Shown piece by piece: positions 26,496 through 36,175 of a stretch of DNA of 64,000 bases. Origin of the DNA: Aquitalea pelogenes. GTDB lineage: Bacteria; Pseudomonadota; Gammaproteobacteria; Burkholderiales; Chromobacteriaceae. Numbering within the stretch: the stretch's first letter is position 1; each line of letters begins with the position of its first letter. The notes beneath the pieces were generated by a model. It did no database searches, was not told the origin of the DNA, and saw only the letters and a list, made by a program, of their open reading frames with translations. The stretch spans positions 1 to 64,000 of the forward strand of contig NZ_LNQV01000012.1 of NCBI RefSeq assembly GCF_001515305.1, written 5' to 3'. Made by a program: the position numbers and the translations under genes.

Positions 26496-27284
26496 TCAGG
26501 GCTGGCAGAAGCGGATGATGCTGCGGCTGAAGGCTTCTGCCGCTTCGATATGCAGGACATGCGCAGCGTGCGGAATTTGTTCCAGCGTGGCATGTGGAAT
26601 GCGTTGCTGCAAGATTTCTGCCTGATACAGCGGGGTGAGCCGGTCTTCCGCACCTAACAGGATGTGACAAGGAATCTGCAGTTGCGGCAGCCAGTTGCGG
26701 GCATCATGCTCCTTCACACCGTTGATCAGGCGGATGACTGCATCCCAGTCCACCATGCCGGCCAGGGTTTTCATGTCCTCCAGCATGGCCGCGTTGGCGG
26801 TGAGAAAACGGCTGGAAAACAGCCAGGGTATGCTGGCGCTGTAACGCAAATCCAGCCCACCCGCCTGGTTGCACTCTATCCAGCTCTGGCTGATGCGGTT
26901 GTTGGCCTCATCCGACCAGGCCAGGGTGGAAGCCAGCAGCAGCTTGCGCACGCGCTGCCCGTGCCGGTGGGCAAAGTGCTGGGCCACCATGCCGCCATAG
27001 GACAGCCCCACCAGAAAGACCTGCGACAGCTGCAAGGCATCCAGCAAGGCGGCAGCCAGGTCGGCCTGTTCTGCCAGCGTGTATTTGTCGGCGACGGGCT
27101 TGTCGGTTTGCCCCTGGCCCAGAAAGTCGAAGCGGATCACGCGATACTGGCTTTCCAGTGCCGGCATCATCAGGCCCCAGGCCGGTGTGGACATGGTGAT
27201 GCCGTTGAACAGCAGCAAATCCTGCTGGCCATGACCGCTGATTTCATAAAAAACCGAGTGGCTGCCGAGTGCGAGATGGGGCAT
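26496..27284 (-). CDS. Alpha/beta hydrolase
   Basis: A 262-residue single-domain alpha/beta hydrolase. The nucleophile elbow is GLSYGG (Ser, about residue 93), the acid lies in LLGAEDRLTP (Asp, about residue 213) and the base in PHAAHVLHIE (His, about residue 241), with FDFLGQGQTDKP as the oxyanion-side motif. It is nearest to 3-oxoadipate enol-lactonase-type hydrolases, but no other protocatechuate genes are near and the substrate is unknown. ATG 27282-27284 follows CAGGAGCC. Confidence 0.82.
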   Translation of the reverse strand: MPHLALGSHSVFYEISGHGQQDLLLFNGITMSTPAWGLMMPALESQYRVIRFDFLGQGQTDKPVADKYTLAEQADLAAALLDALQLSQVFLVGLSYGGMVAQHFAHRHGQRVRKLLLASTLAWSDEANNRISQSWIECNQAGGLDLRYSASIPWLFSSRFLTANAAMLEDMKTLAGMVDWDAVIRLINGVKEHDARNWLPQLQIPCHILLGAEDRLTPLYQAEILQQRIPHATLEQIPHAAHVLHIEAAEAFSRSIIRFCQP

Positions 27285-27467
27285 GGAAGGCTCCTGCGGT
27301 TGATGGCTTGCGCGGATCGTCGTTTCTGTCATTCTAGGCCGCATTGCCGATGGAGAGCCAGCAAGCGGCCGTTTTGTTGAGATTTACCCGTGGCCAGGTA
27401 AAGAGATTGTCATTTGTACGGTTTAAAGTACCGGTTTGTACATTGGCCGGATAATCAAACCATCGCT

Positions 27468-29279
27468 ATGGACTGTACGCCGCAAAGGGAAGTGACCGAA
27501 CTGGCCCAGCTGGCTTCGCGCTGTCACGAACTGGAAGAAATCATCAGCGAGCGACGCCTGCAGCCGGTATTCCAGCCGATTGTCGATCTCACCACCGGTG
27601 GGGTGTTGGGTTACGAGGGCCTGATCCGCGGGCCGTCCAACAGCCCGCTGCACTCGCCGGTCAGCCTGTTCGACCAGGCCGAACGCTGCCAGCTGACAGT
27701 GATGCTGGATCGAAGCTGCCGCCAGGTCACCATGGAACGTTTTGTCGAACTTGGGCTGTCCGGTTTGCTGTTCCTGAATATCTGTCCGGCCACCTTGTTG
27801 GCACCCGAACATCGTCAGGGTGAAACGCTGGCTTTCCTGCAGAAAATCGGCCTGTCGGCCGAGCGCATCATCATTGAGGTTACCGAAACCACGCCTGCCG
27901 CGTGCTATGACAGTTTGCGCCTTGCCACCACGCATTACCGCGACAATGGCTTTCGCATTGCGCTGGATGACCTTGGCGAAGGCTTTTCCAATTTACGGCT
28001 GTGGTCCGAGCTGCGGCCGGACTTTGTCAAACTGGACAAACACTTTGTCCAGCAACTGCATCTGGATCCGCTGAAAGAGCAATTTGTCCGCTCCATGGTG
28101 GACATTGCCCGCCAGTCCGGCGCCATGCTGGTGGCCGAAGGCATTGAAACCCAGGCCGAGCTGCGCACCTTGCAAAGGCTGGGCGTGCGCTATGGGCAGG
28201 GCTATCTGCTGGCGCGGCCCAGTGCGGTGCCGGCGCTGGATTTGCAGATTCACGTCAACGGCGTGGTGTGGGAGGGCGGTCGCAACCGCATGCCCTGGCA
28301 AATGCAGGCCACGGCGCGGGATTTGTTGCAGGAAGTGCCCTGCCTGACGCCGGATGTGCCCAATGAAGCGGCCTATCGCCTGTTCGATCGCGATCCGGCA
28401 CGTTTTGCCATCCCGGTGGTAAAGGATGGCGTGCCGGTTGGCCTGCTGCGGCGTCATCACCTGCTGGAAAGCTTTGCCCGGCCATTCAATCGCGAACTCT
28501 ACGGCAAGAAGCCCTGCACCACGATGATGGACAAGCAGCCCTTGATCGTGAATGCCGATTTGAACGTGCATGATTTGTCCACGCTGGTGGTGGCATCCGA
28601 GCAGCGTTATCTGGTGGATGGCTTCATCATTACCGAAAACGGGCAGTATCTGGGCATGGGGACCGGCTTTGCCCTGATGCGCAAAATGACCGAATTGCAG
28701 ATTTCCGCTGCACGTTATGCCAACCCGCTTACCGGCTTGCCCGGTAATGTCCCCTTGTCCGAAGCGATAGACCGCTTGCTGGAAGCGCAGCTGCCTTTTG
28801 TGGTGGCCTATGCCGACCTGGACAATTTCAAACCCTTCAATGATCTGTACGGTTATGCGGCAGGAGACGAGATGATCTGCCTGCTGGCCCGGCTGCTGGT
28901 GGATTGCGTGGATGCCGACCGTGACTTTGTCGGTCATGTCGGCGGGGACGATTTTGCCTTGCTGCTGCAATCGCCAGACTGGCGGCCACGGCTGGAGCAG
29001 ATGTTGCAGCAATTCGACGCAGCAGTGCGAGGCATGTTTGACCCCGTGCATCTGGCCAGTGGCGGTTTTGACATGCCGGGCCGTAATGGCGAGCAGATGC
29101 ATTTTCCACTGACGTCCCTGTCGGTGGGTGTGGTCAGGGTGGCGCCGGGCCAGTTTCCCACGCATTACGAAGTCGGTGCTGCCACTGCGGAGGCCAAGAA
29201 GCAGGCCAAGAAGCAGCCGGGCAGCAGCCTGTTTGTCGAGCGACGCCTGGCGCATCCTGCTGGTGGGCTTGTTCGATGA
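27468..29279 (+). CDS. EAL-CBS-GGDEF domain protein (cyclic-di-GMP phosphodiesterase candidate)
   Basis: About 603 residues. The N-terminal EAL domain has the catalytic set: Glu in YEGLIRG (EGL instead of EAL), FLNICP, EVTE, ALDDLGEGFSNL, FVKLDK, VAEGIET and YGQGYLLARP. A CBS-like pair fills the middle (about 275-400). The C-terminal GGDEF domain has HVGGDDFALLL in place of GGDEF and no RxxD inhibitory site at the expected position. Phosphodiesterase activity is therefore likely, while the GGDDF half may act as a nucleotide-binding regulatory domain. No transmembrane segment is seen. The start could also be TTG 27414, which adds 18 residues; neither has a strong ribosome site. Confidence 0.85.
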   Translation: MDCTPQREVTELAQLASRCHELEEIISERRLQPVFQPIVDLTTGGVLGYEGLIRGPSNSPLHSPVSLFDQAERCQLTVMLDRSCRQVTMERFVELGLSGLLFLNICPATLLAPEHRQGETLAFLQKIGLSAERIIIEVTETTPAACYDSLRLATTHYRDNGFRIALDDLGEGFSNLRLWSELRPDFVKLDKHFVQQLHLDPLKEQFVRSMVDIARQSGAMLVAEGIETQAELRTLQRLGVRYGQGYLLARPSAVPALDLQIHVNGVVWEGGRNRMPWQMQATARDLLQEVPCLTPDVPNEAAYRLFDRDPARFAIPVVKDGVPVGLLRRHHLLESFARPFNRELYGKKPCTTMMDKQPLIVNADLNVHDLSTLVVASEQRYLVDGFIITENGQYLGMGTGFALMRKMTELQISAARYANPLTGLPGNVPLSEAIDRLLEAQLPFVVAYADLDNFKPFNDLYGYAAGDEMICLLARLLVDCVDADRDFVGHVGGDDFALLLQSPDWRPRLEQMLQQFDAAVRGMFDPVHLASGGFDMPGRNGEQMHFPLTSLSVGVVRVAPGQFPTHYEVGAATAEAKKQAKKQPGSSLFVERRLAHPAGGLVR

Positions 29280-29865
29280 ATTAAACATGCCGGCCCGGAA
29301 AGCCTGTTTTGTATCAAATGTGAAGTGCCTATTCTGGTTTTTTTCCCCAAATGCAGCACTGTGAGGCCTGAAAGCCACATTGCTCGCTCACTTTTGATCA
29401 AGTTTCGTCTTGAGGCTTGTCAAATTTATTAAACGTAAGCTAGGCTTCTCTCCAGCAAAAGAGCAGCGTATAGACTGCTTTGGGCAGTAATGCTGGCATG
29501 ACATGACGGGATGTTTAAGCCCATTTGTGATCAATGCACAGTGCTGACCAGATCGTTCGGGAGAGTAGGGGAGGAGCCAGCATGAATTTTGTCGCAGCAC
29601 GCATTGCCGTTCATCACGGCAATACAGGCTACGCCCGCTTCAGTAGGCCCCCCCATGAAGGTATCGTTTCCGGTTTGACCGTTTTTCCCGCTTTTTCTTT
29701 GCCAGACACTGCCCATTCACGGTGGGGACTGGTATTGTTTTGAAAGCGGATTTAGGTGCGAGTGAAAAGGTGGTAAACCTGCCTTTTCTGTAAGCTGACC
29801 GTTATTCAGGTCGCGGACACGCGAAATCAGCCGCCTGGGCTGGAATAGTAGGAGGGAGCAAAATC
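29280..29865. other. Long intergenic region upstream of the PotG-like gene
   Basis: This 586-bp stretch has no recognised gene. It holds an 8-bp inverted repeat ATTGCCGT / ACGGCAAT (29603-29610 and 29616-29623) and a short ORF with a strong ribosome site, listed separately. The ATPase ribosome site GTAGGAGGGAG lies at its end. I see no convincing terminator or promoter with consensus boxes. Confidence 0.5.
29582..29743 (+). CDS. Possible small protein, 53 residues
   Basis: An ATG at 29582 is preceded by AGGGGAGGAG (29567-29576) with a 5-nt gap, one of the strongest ribosome sites in the window. The frame runs 53 codons (starting MNFVAARIAVHHGNTG) to TGA 29741-29743. I recognise no family. 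The codon use is not clearly coding and a T/C-rich middle codes FPAFSL. It could be a leader ORF of the following ATPase or chance. Confidence 0.3.
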   Translation: MNFVAARIAVHHGNTGYARFSRPPHEGIVSGLTVFPAFSLPDTAHSRWGLVLF

Positions 29866-31047
29866 ATGACGGATGCTGTAGCGGCCAACAAGCCGGTTCA
29901 ATCAAATGCTGGTACACAGGCTGCCAAGCAGGTTCAGAAAGTGCAAGCCAATGACAAGCCTTATCTGAAAATCAGTGGGGTGGTCAAAAAATTCGGCGAC
30001 CACGTTGCTGTCGACAATGTTGATCTGGAAATCAGACAACACGAAATTTTTGCGCTGCTGGGTAGTTCCGGCTGCGGCAAGTCCACCCTGCTGCGCATGC
30101 TGGCAGGCATGGACAACCCGACTTCGGGCAAGATCATCCTCGATGGCGAGGATGTGATCGGCCTGGCGCCGTACGAGCGCCCGGTCAACATGATGTTCCA
30201 GAGCTATGCCTTGTTCCCCCACATGACCGTGGCCGAAAACATTGCCTTTGGCCTGAAACAGGACAAGCTGCCCAAGGCGGAAATCAGCGCCCGTGTGGAT
30301 GAAATGCTGGATCTGGTGCAGATGCGCAAGTATGCCAACCGCAAGCCGCATCAACTCTCCGGTGGTCAGCAACAGCGTGTGGCACTGGCGCGCAGCCTGG
30401 CCAAGCGTCCGAAGCTGCTGCTGCTGGACGAACCGCTGGGCGCACTGGACAAGAAACTGCGTCAGCAAACCCAGCTTGAACTGGCCAGCACCATCGAAAA
30501 GGTGGGCGTAACCTGCATCATGGTGACGCACGACCAGGAAGAAGCCATGACCATGGCAGACCGCATCGGCATCATGTCCGAAGGCAAGCTGCTGCAAGTG
30601 GGCACCCCGACCGAAATCTACGACTACCCCAACTGTCGTTTCACCGCCGAATTCATTGGTGAAACCAATATGTTCGAAGGTGCGGTGACCGTGGATGAAG
30701 CCGACCGCGTGGAAATCACCTCGCAGGAACTGGGCGGTGTGGTACGTATCGACCACGGCATTACCGGTCCCAAGGGCATGCATGTGTGGGCCAGTGTCCG
30801 TCCGGAAGACGTACGCCTGGACCGCAAGACCGTGGCAGCCGGCCCGAACATGGCTGCTGGTGTGGTGGAAAACATTGCCTACATGGGCAGCTACTCCGTG
30901 TTCCACATCAAGCTGGCCAGTGGCAAGGTAGTGAAATCGGTTGTGCCGTCCTCGCGCTGGTACGATGCCGACGAAACCGCTCCCACCTGGGGCGACCCGG
31001 TATTTGTCAGCTGGCGTGCCGATGCACCGGTCATCCTGACCATGTAA
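29866..31047 (+). CDS. Polyamine ABC transporter ATP-binding protein, PotG/PotA-like
   Basis: The 393-residue ATPase has Walker A GSSGCGKST, Q-loop MMFQSYALFPHMT, signature LSGGQQQRVALARS, Walker B LLLLDEPLGALD, and the switch His in MVTHDQEEAM, followed by a C-terminal TOBE-like regulatory domain (about 290-393, VRPEDVRL). It matches the putrescine/spermidine importer ATPases. An N-terminal 30-residue Ala/Gln/Lys-rich extension precedes the domain. Permease and binding-protein genes are absent next to it, so it must work with partners elsewhere. Its neighbours are polyamine genes. Confidence 0.87.
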   Translation: MTDAVAANKPVQSNAGTQAAKQVQKVQANDKPYLKISGVVKKFGDHVAVDNVDLEIRQHEIFALLGSSGCGKSTLLRMLAGMDNPTSGKIILDGEDVIGLAPYERPVNMMFQSYALFPHMTVAENIAFGLKQDKLPKAEISARVDEMLDLVQMRKYANRKPHQLSGGQQQRVALARSLAKRPKLLLLDEPLGALDKKLRQQTQLELASTIEKVGVTCIMVTHDQEEAMTMADRIGIMSEGKLLQVGTPTEIYDYPNCRFTAEFIGETNMFEGAVTVDEADRVEITSQELGGVVRIDHGITGPKGMHVWASVRPEDVRLDRKTVAAGPNMAAGVVENIAYMGSYSVFHIKLASGKVVKSVVPSSRWYDADETAPTWGDPVFVSWRADAPVILTM

Positions 31048-31065
31048 GGTCAATCCAGCAGGTAA

Positions 31066-31099
31066 AAGCGGATACATCATCAGTGTGTCCGCTTTTTTT
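31066..31099 (+). terminator. Rho-independent terminator after the PotG-like gene
   Basis: Stem AAGCGGATAC (31066-31075) with GTGTCCGCTT (31085-31094, one G-T pair) followed by seven T. Confidence 0.85.
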
Positions 31100-31157
31100 A
31101 CGCCCGTAGTCATGGCTTTTGTTTCACGCAATTCAACTTCCTGTCACCGAGGTTCTC

Positions 31158-32447
31158 ATGCTCCGCTTCGCCCATCAGCCTGCCGTGCCGTCCTACTACC
31201 AGGCCAGTGCCAGCCACTGGGAGGCCTGCCCGCCACTGCAAGGCGCGGTCGGTGCCGATATCTGCGTGGTGGGTGGCGGGCTGGCCGGTTTGTCCGCCGC
31301 GCTCAACCTGGCCGAGCGCGGTTTTACTGTCACTTTGCTGGAAGGCAGCACCATCGGCTTTGGTGCTTCCGGACGTAATGGTGGACAGGTGATTGCCGGT
31401 TATGCCTGTGGCACCGACACCTTGCGTGCGCAACTGGGGACCGAGCTGGCGCGGGTGATGTGGGATATGTCGGTGGAGGCGGTGGACATCATCGATGAGC
31501 GGGTAAGAAAACACGGCATTGACTGCGACTGGACGCGTGGGTTTTGCAATGCCGCCATCAAGCCGCGCCACATGCAGGAGCTGGAAGCCTGGCAGCACGA
31601 GGCTGAAACCGAATACGGCTATGGCGGCATGCAGCTGTGGGACAAGGCTACGCTGGCGCAGCAACTGGGCAGCGAACGCTATCAGGGTGGTTTGTTTGAT
31701 CCGCGTTCCGGCCACTTGCATCCGCTCAACTACACCTTGGGTCTGGCGCGTGCCGCCATTGCCGCCGGGGTGAAGATTTACGAACAGTCCCCGGTATTGC
31801 GACTGGAGCAGGGCGCACAACCAGTGGTGCATGCCGAACAGGGGCAAGTGCGTTGCCAGCACGTGGTGCTGGCCTGCAATGCCTATATTGGCCAGCTGCT
31901 GCCGCAGCTGGAGCGCAAGATCATGCCGGCCGGCACTTATGTGATTGCCACCGAGCCACTGGGACGTGAACGCGCGGCCAGCCTGATCGCCAACAATATG
32001 GCAGTGTGTGACACCAACTTCGTGCTGGATTATTACCGCCTGTCGGCGGACAACCGTCTGCTGTTTGGTGGCAAAGTGAGTTACTCCGGGCGCGAGCCGC
32101 ACGATCTGGCCGGGGCAATGCGCAGCGATATGCTGCGGGTGTTTCCGCAGCTGGCTGATGTGAAGGTGGACTATGCCTGGGGCGGTTTTTGCGACATCAC
32201 CGTCAATCGCGCGCCGGACCTGGGCCGTCTGGCCGGCAATATCTACTACATGCAAGGCTTTTCCGGCCACGGGGTCAATGTCACCGGGATTGCCGGCAAG
32301 GTGATTGCCGAAGCCATTGCCGGCACCGCAGGCCGGCTGGATGTGTTTGCCCGCGTACAGCACCGCGACTTTCCCGGTGGCAAGCTGTTGCGCACGCCAG
32401 CACTGGTGCTGGGCATGGCCTATTATCGGATGAAGGACGCGCTGTAA
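31158..32447 (+). CDS. puuB: FAD-dependent oxidoreductase, gamma-glutamylputrescine oxidase (PuuB) type
   Basis: The 429-residue DAO-family protein has an ADP-binding Rossmann motif VVGGGLAGLSAALNLAERG (about residues 36-54) and GASGRNGGQV. Its length and C-terminal motif (MQGFSGHGVNVTGIAGKVIAE, here described; FSGHG typical) match E. coli PuuB, which oxidises gamma-glutamylputrescine. PuuA, C and D are not adjacent, so activity on another polyamine or amine is possible. I start at ATG 31158 (MLRFAHQPAVPSYY) rather than the in-frame start at 31119, following the family N-terminus. A terminator upstream suggests its own promoter. Confidence 0.82.
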   Translation: MLRFAHQPAVPSYYQASASHWEACPPLQGAVGADICVVGGGLAGLSAALNLAERGFTVTLLEGSTIGFGASGRNGGQVIAGYACGTDTLRAQLGTELARVMWDMSVEAVDIIDERVRKHGIDCDWTRGFCNAAIKPRHMQELEAWQHEAETEYGYGGMQLWDKATLAQQLGSERYQGGLFDPRSGHLHPLNYTLGLARAAIAAGVKIYEQSPVLRLEQGAQPVVHAEQGQVRCQHVVLACNAYIGQLLPQLERKIMPAGTYVIATEPLGRERAASLIANNMAVCDTNFVLDYYRLSADNRLLFGGKVSYSGREPHDLAGAMRSDMLRVFPQLADVKVDYAWGGFCDITVNRAPDLGRLAGNIYYMQGFSGHGVNVTGIAGKVIAEAIAGTAGRLDVFARVQHRDFPGGKLLRTPALVLGMAYYRMKDAL

Positions 32448-32637
32448 AGCGCGTTGTTGGTCTGCCTGTGCATGCCAGTTGGATGATGATTATCGTGTAG
32501 CACCACAAAATGGAAGATATGCTGTCAAAAGACTGATCGGGCAGCATATTTGCCGTTTTTTTGCCGTCACGCCGGGCTGTGCCGGACACGGCTTTGCCCC
32601 AAAAAATGCCGCTGTGGTTCCGTCATCAAATTTTTAC

Positions 32638-32665
32638 TTGTCAAGCTGCGTGATGTTGTTAAAAT
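32638..32665 (+). promoter_or_regulatory. Sigma-70 type promoter for speA
   Basis: TTGTCA (32638-32643), 16 bp, TAAAAT (32660-32665). It lies in the 356-bp gap before speA and predicts a leader of about 130 nt. The rest of the gap (32448-32637) holds nothing I can name apart from T-runs near 32563. Confidence 0.55.
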
Positions 32666-32803
32666 CCGCGCTCGTTTTGCAATGCAAAACACCGACAATC
32701 AATTGTTTCGCTCCGACATCCCAGGCCCACATAAAAGCTTTGTAGCCCGAAAGCCGCGCACTAAGGAGCGGGGTTATCCATCGAATCATTGAGGGAAAAT
32801 CTC

Positions 32804-34684
32804 ATGGCTTGGACTGTGGCTGATAGCCGGAGCCTGTACGGCATCCGGCATTGGGGGGCGGGCTATTTCGACGTGGGCGACAACGGATGCATCCAGGTGC
32901 AGCCGAATGTGCGCCATGCCACACGTATCGATCTGCACGAATTGAGCCGTCAACTGGGGGCAAAAGGACTGGATCTGCCGCTATTGGTGCGTTTTCCGGA
33001 CATCCTGCAAGACCGTGTGACGCGCCTGTGCGGCGCATTTGACAACGCCATTGCCACGCAAAACTACGGCAATCGCTACACCGCCATTTACCCCATCAAG
33101 GTGAACCAGCAAGAAGCGGTGGTGAAAAGCATCATCGCCACCCGTGACGTGTCCATCGGTCTGGAAGCCGGCTCCAAGCCGGAACTGATGGCCGTGCTGG
33201 CGCTGGCCCCCAAGGGCGGCACCATCATCTGCAATGGCTACAAGGACCGCGAGTTCGTGCGTCTGGCGCTGATCGGCCAGAAGCTGGGCCATCAGGTGTT
33301 CATCGTCATCGAAAAAGAATCCGAAGTTGACCTGGCCATTGAAGAAAGCCAGAAGGTGGGCGTGCGCCCGATGCTGGGCATGCGCGTGCGCCTGTCCTCG
33401 CTGGCCAGCAGCAAATGGGCGGATACCGGTGGTGACAAGGGCAAGTTCGGTCTGTCCGCGGCCCAGCTGATTTCCGCTGCCGACAAGCTGGCTGCTGCCG
33501 GCATGTCCGACTGCGTGCGCTTGATGCACTTCCATATGGGTTCGCAGATTGCCAATATCGGCGACTACCGTGCCGGCTTCCGCGAAGCCGTACGTTACTT
33601 TGCCGAATTGCGTGCGCTGGGCCTGCCGATTGACCACGTCGATGTGGGCGGTGGTCTGGGCGTGGACTATGACGGCACCCATTCGCGCAATGCCAGCTCC
33701 ATCAACTACGACATGGACGAATACGCCCAGGTCATCGTGTCGATGCTGGCCGAGTTCTGCGACGAAAACGGCATTCCGCACCCGCGCATCCTGTCCGAAT
33801 CCGGCCGCGCCATGACCGCCCACCACGCGGTGCTGATCATGAACGTGACCGACGTGGAGCGCCTGCCGGAAAGCGTGCCGGAAGTGGACGACCTGTCGGT
33901 ACTGGCCAAGCCGGTGCGCAAGCTGTTCGAGCTGATGGAACTGACCGACGAGGAAATGGTGACGGAAATCTATTACCGCGCCAGCCATTACGCGTCCGAC
34001 GTGTCCGACTTGTATTCCGCCGGCCGCATTTCGCTGAAGGAAAAAGCCATGGCCGAGGACGTGCACGCCACCCTGTGCCGTCGCCTGCATCGCCAGTTGC
34101 AAGCCAGCCAGCGTTCGCAGCGCCAGGTGTATGACGAGCTGACCGACAAGCTGGCGGACAAGTATTTCTGCAACTTCTCGGTATTCCAGAGCCTGCCGGA
34201 TACCTGGGCCATCGACCAGATCCTGCCCATCATGCCGGTCCACCGGCTGGACGAGCAGCCCACCCGCCGCGCCGTGCTGCAGGATTTGACCTGCGATTCG
34301 GACGGCAAGGTGAAGCAGTATGTCGACCAGCAAAGCATCGAATCCAGCATGTCGGTGCATGATGTAGAGCCGGGCAAGGAATACCTGATTGCCGTGTTCA
34401 TGGTGGGTGCCTACCAGGAAATCCTGGGCGACATGCACAATCTGTTTGGCGATACCGACTCGGTCAACGTCTATGTGCGCGACAATGGCCAGCTGGAATT
34501 TGCCGGCGTGGAAGAGCATGACACCATCGAAGACATGCTGCGCTATGTGCACCTGTCGCCGGAGGAAATCCTCAACCGCTACGAAGAAAAAGCCCGTGCG
34601 GCCGACCTGTCCAGCGACGAGCGCAATGTGTTCTTTGCCGAGTTCTGCCGTGGTCTGAAGCAGTCGTCCTATCTGTCGGTGTAA
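32804..34684 (+). CDS. speA: Biosynthetic arginine decarboxylase SpeA
   Basis: SpeA converts arginine to agmatine, the first step of one putrescine route. The 626-residue PLP enzyme of the alanine-racemase-like fold III has the PLP lysine in IYPIKVNQQ (about residue 97), [31 protein letters not shown] and the conserved Cys region [13 protein letters not shown] near the C-terminus. I start at ATG 32804 (MAWTVADSR), with GAGGG upstream, rather than the TTG at 32789. It is convergent with the PuuP-type importer. Confidence 0.95.
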   Translation: MAWTVADSRSLYGIRHWGAGYFDVGDNGCIQVQPNVRHATRIDLHELSRQLGAKGLDLPLLVRFPDILQDRVTRLCGAFDNAIATQNYGNRYTAIYPIKVNQQEAVVKSIIATRDVSIGLEAGSKPELMAVLALAPKGGTIICNGYKDREFVRLALIGQKLGHQVFIVIEKESEVDLAIEESQKVGVRPMLGMRVRLSSLASSKWADTGGDKGKFGLSAAQLISAADKLAAAGMSDCVRLMHFHMGSQIANIGDYRAGFREAVRYFAELRALGLPIDHVDVGGGLGVDYDGTHSRNASSINYDMDEYAQVIVSMLAEFCDENGIPHPRILSESGRAMTAHHAVLIMNVTDVERLPESVPEVDDLSVLAKPVRKLFELMELTDEEMVTEIYYRASHYASDVSDLYSAGRISLKEKAMAEDVHATLCRRLHRQLQASQRSQRQVYDELTDKLADKYFCNFSVFQSLPDTWAIDQILPIMPVHRLDEQPTRRAVLQDLTCDSDGKVKQYVDQQSIESSMSVHDVEPGKEYLIAVFMVGAYQEILGDMHNLFGDTDSVNVYVRDNGQLEFAGVEEHDTIEDMLRYVHLSPEEILNRYEEKARAADLSSDERNVFFAEFCRGLKQSSYLSV

Positions 34685-34710
34685 GCCGCGCAGGTTTGAT
34701 GCCAAAGAAA

Positions 34711-34736
34711 AAGCCCTGAGTGATCAGGGCTTTTTT
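34711..34736 (+). terminator. Bidirectional terminator between speA and the PuuP-type gene
   Basis: Stem AAGCCCTGA (34711-34719) with TCAGGGCTT (34724-34732) and T-runs in both directions; it serves two convergent genes. Confidence 0.9.
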
Positions 34737-34755
34737 GCGTGTATTGCTCAGAAAA

Positions 34756-36090
34756 TCAGCCTTCGGCTTCGACAAAATCCAGTTCCGGCGGCTCGCGGCG
34801 GAAGAAGCCGGTGAGCTTGGCCAGATAGGCAATGCCAAGCGCCAGCCAGATCAGGCCCAGCATGATGGCACGGCTATCCAGGCTGACCAGCAGCCACAGG
34901 TCGGCAAGCATGCCGATCAGGGGGAACAGCAGGAACAGGAAGAAGTCTCGTGGTGCGCGGCGGCGCTGACGCACGTAGTAGTGGGCAATCACCGACAGGT
35001 TGACGAAGCTGAACGCGAGGAAAGCACCAAAGTTGATGAATGACGTGGAGGTGGTGACATCCAGCTTCAGCGCCAGCAAGGCCACCACGCCACAAATCAC
35101 CAGATTGTTCACCGGGGTGCGAAAGCGCGCATGCAGCTTGCCGAACACGGACTGCGGCAGCACCGCGTCGCGGCCCATGGCGTACAGCAGACGCGAGGCA
35201 CTGGCCTGCGCCGACAGGCCGGAGGCAAACTGGCCGATGATCAGGCCGATCAGGAAGATGCTGGCAAACAGGTCACCGCCGATATTCTTGGCAATTTCGA
35301 AAGCCGCATCATCCACGTTCTTGAACTGGCTGGACGGATGGGCCAGCTGCACAAAGTAGGATGCCACCACGAAAATCAGCCCGCCGATGATGGTAATCCA
35401 CATGATGGCGCGTGGAATGGTGTGGCGTGCATCGCGGGTTTCCTCGGTAAGCGTGCTGACCGCATCAAAACCCAGAAAGGAATAACAGGCCACGGCGGCA
35501 CCAGCCATGATCATCGGCAGCTTCATGTCGCCACGGAAGAAGGGCGCCAGATTCCACAAGGGCTTGCTGGCATCGCCCGCCACATAGTGGATGCACAGCG
35601 CGACAAAGGCCAGCAGCACCAGGAATTGCAGCAGCATCATCAGGTAATTGACGGTATTGGCCATCTTCAGTCCGACGATATTGATCAGCGTGGTGAACAC
35701 GATGAAGGCAATCACCCAAACCGCCATCGGAATACCGGGGAAGGCCGACGCCAGATAGGCCGCGCCGATCAGCCAGATGGCCATTGGCAGGAACAGATAG
35801 TCCAGCAACACCGCCCAGCCCACCAGAAAGCCCAGCTTGGCGTGGATGGATTTGCGGGTGTAGGTGTAGGCTGAACCGGCCACCGGGAAGGCCGCCGCCA
35901 TGCGGCCATAGCTGTAGGCGGTAAACAGCATGGCCACCAGCGCCACCAGATAGGAGGCGGGTACCATGCCATCGGTCATTTGCGCCAGGATGCCGAAGGT
36001 CCCCAGCACGATGATGGGCGTCATGTATGCCAGGCCAAACAGCACCACGGAGCCCAGCGTCAGCGAGCGCTCCAGTTGTTTCGTTTCCAT
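34756..36090 (-). CDS. puuP: APC-family putrescine importer, PuuP-like
   Basis: The 444-residue protein has about 12 hydrophobic segments and starts METKQLERSLTLGSVVLFGLAY. GLAYMTPIIVLGTFGI, AFPVAGSAYTYTRKSI, SFLGFDAVSTLTEET and ASRLLYAMGRDAVLP are all characteristic of the PuuP branch of APC amine transporters. ATG 36088-36090 has AAAGGAGA upstream; a longer frame to 36285 is not needed. The amidase gene is 85 bp upstream on the same strand and probably cotranscribed. Role: proton-driven putrescine (or related diamine) uptake. Confidence 0.88.
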   Translation of the reverse strand: METKQLERSLTLGSVVLFGLAYMTPIIVLGTFGILAQMTDGMVPASYLVALVAMLFTAYSYGRMAAAFPVAGSAYTYTRKSIHAKLGFLVGWAVLLDYLFLPMAIWLIGAAYLASAFPGIPMAVWVIAFIVFTTLINIVGLKMANTVNYLMMLLQFLVLLAFVALCIHYVAGDASKPLWNLAPFFRGDMKLPMIMAGAAVACYSFLGFDAVSTLTEETRDARHTIPRAIMWITIIGGLIFVVASYFVQLAHPSSQFKNVDDAAFEIAKNIGGDLFASIFLIGLIIGQFASGLSAQASASRLLYAMGRDAVLPQSVFGKLHARFRTPVNNLVICGVVALLALKLDVTTSTSFINFGAFLAFSFVNLSVIAHYYVRQRRRAPRDFFLFLLFPLIGMLADLWLLVSLDSRAIMLGLIWLALGIAYLAKLTGFFRREPPELDFVEAEG

Positions 36091-36175
36091 TGTTTCTCCT
36101 TTGTTGCTCATGTTTGTGCTTGTTGTCATGAGCCTGTCTCTTTTGTTTTGACTGCCAGTGATTGCCAGGGTGTGG

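Noticed and set aside
29533-29550. CRP site TGTGATCAATGCACA near 29527
   Set aside because: Half-site spacing is 5 instead of 6 and the second half is GCACA, so it does not fit the consensus.
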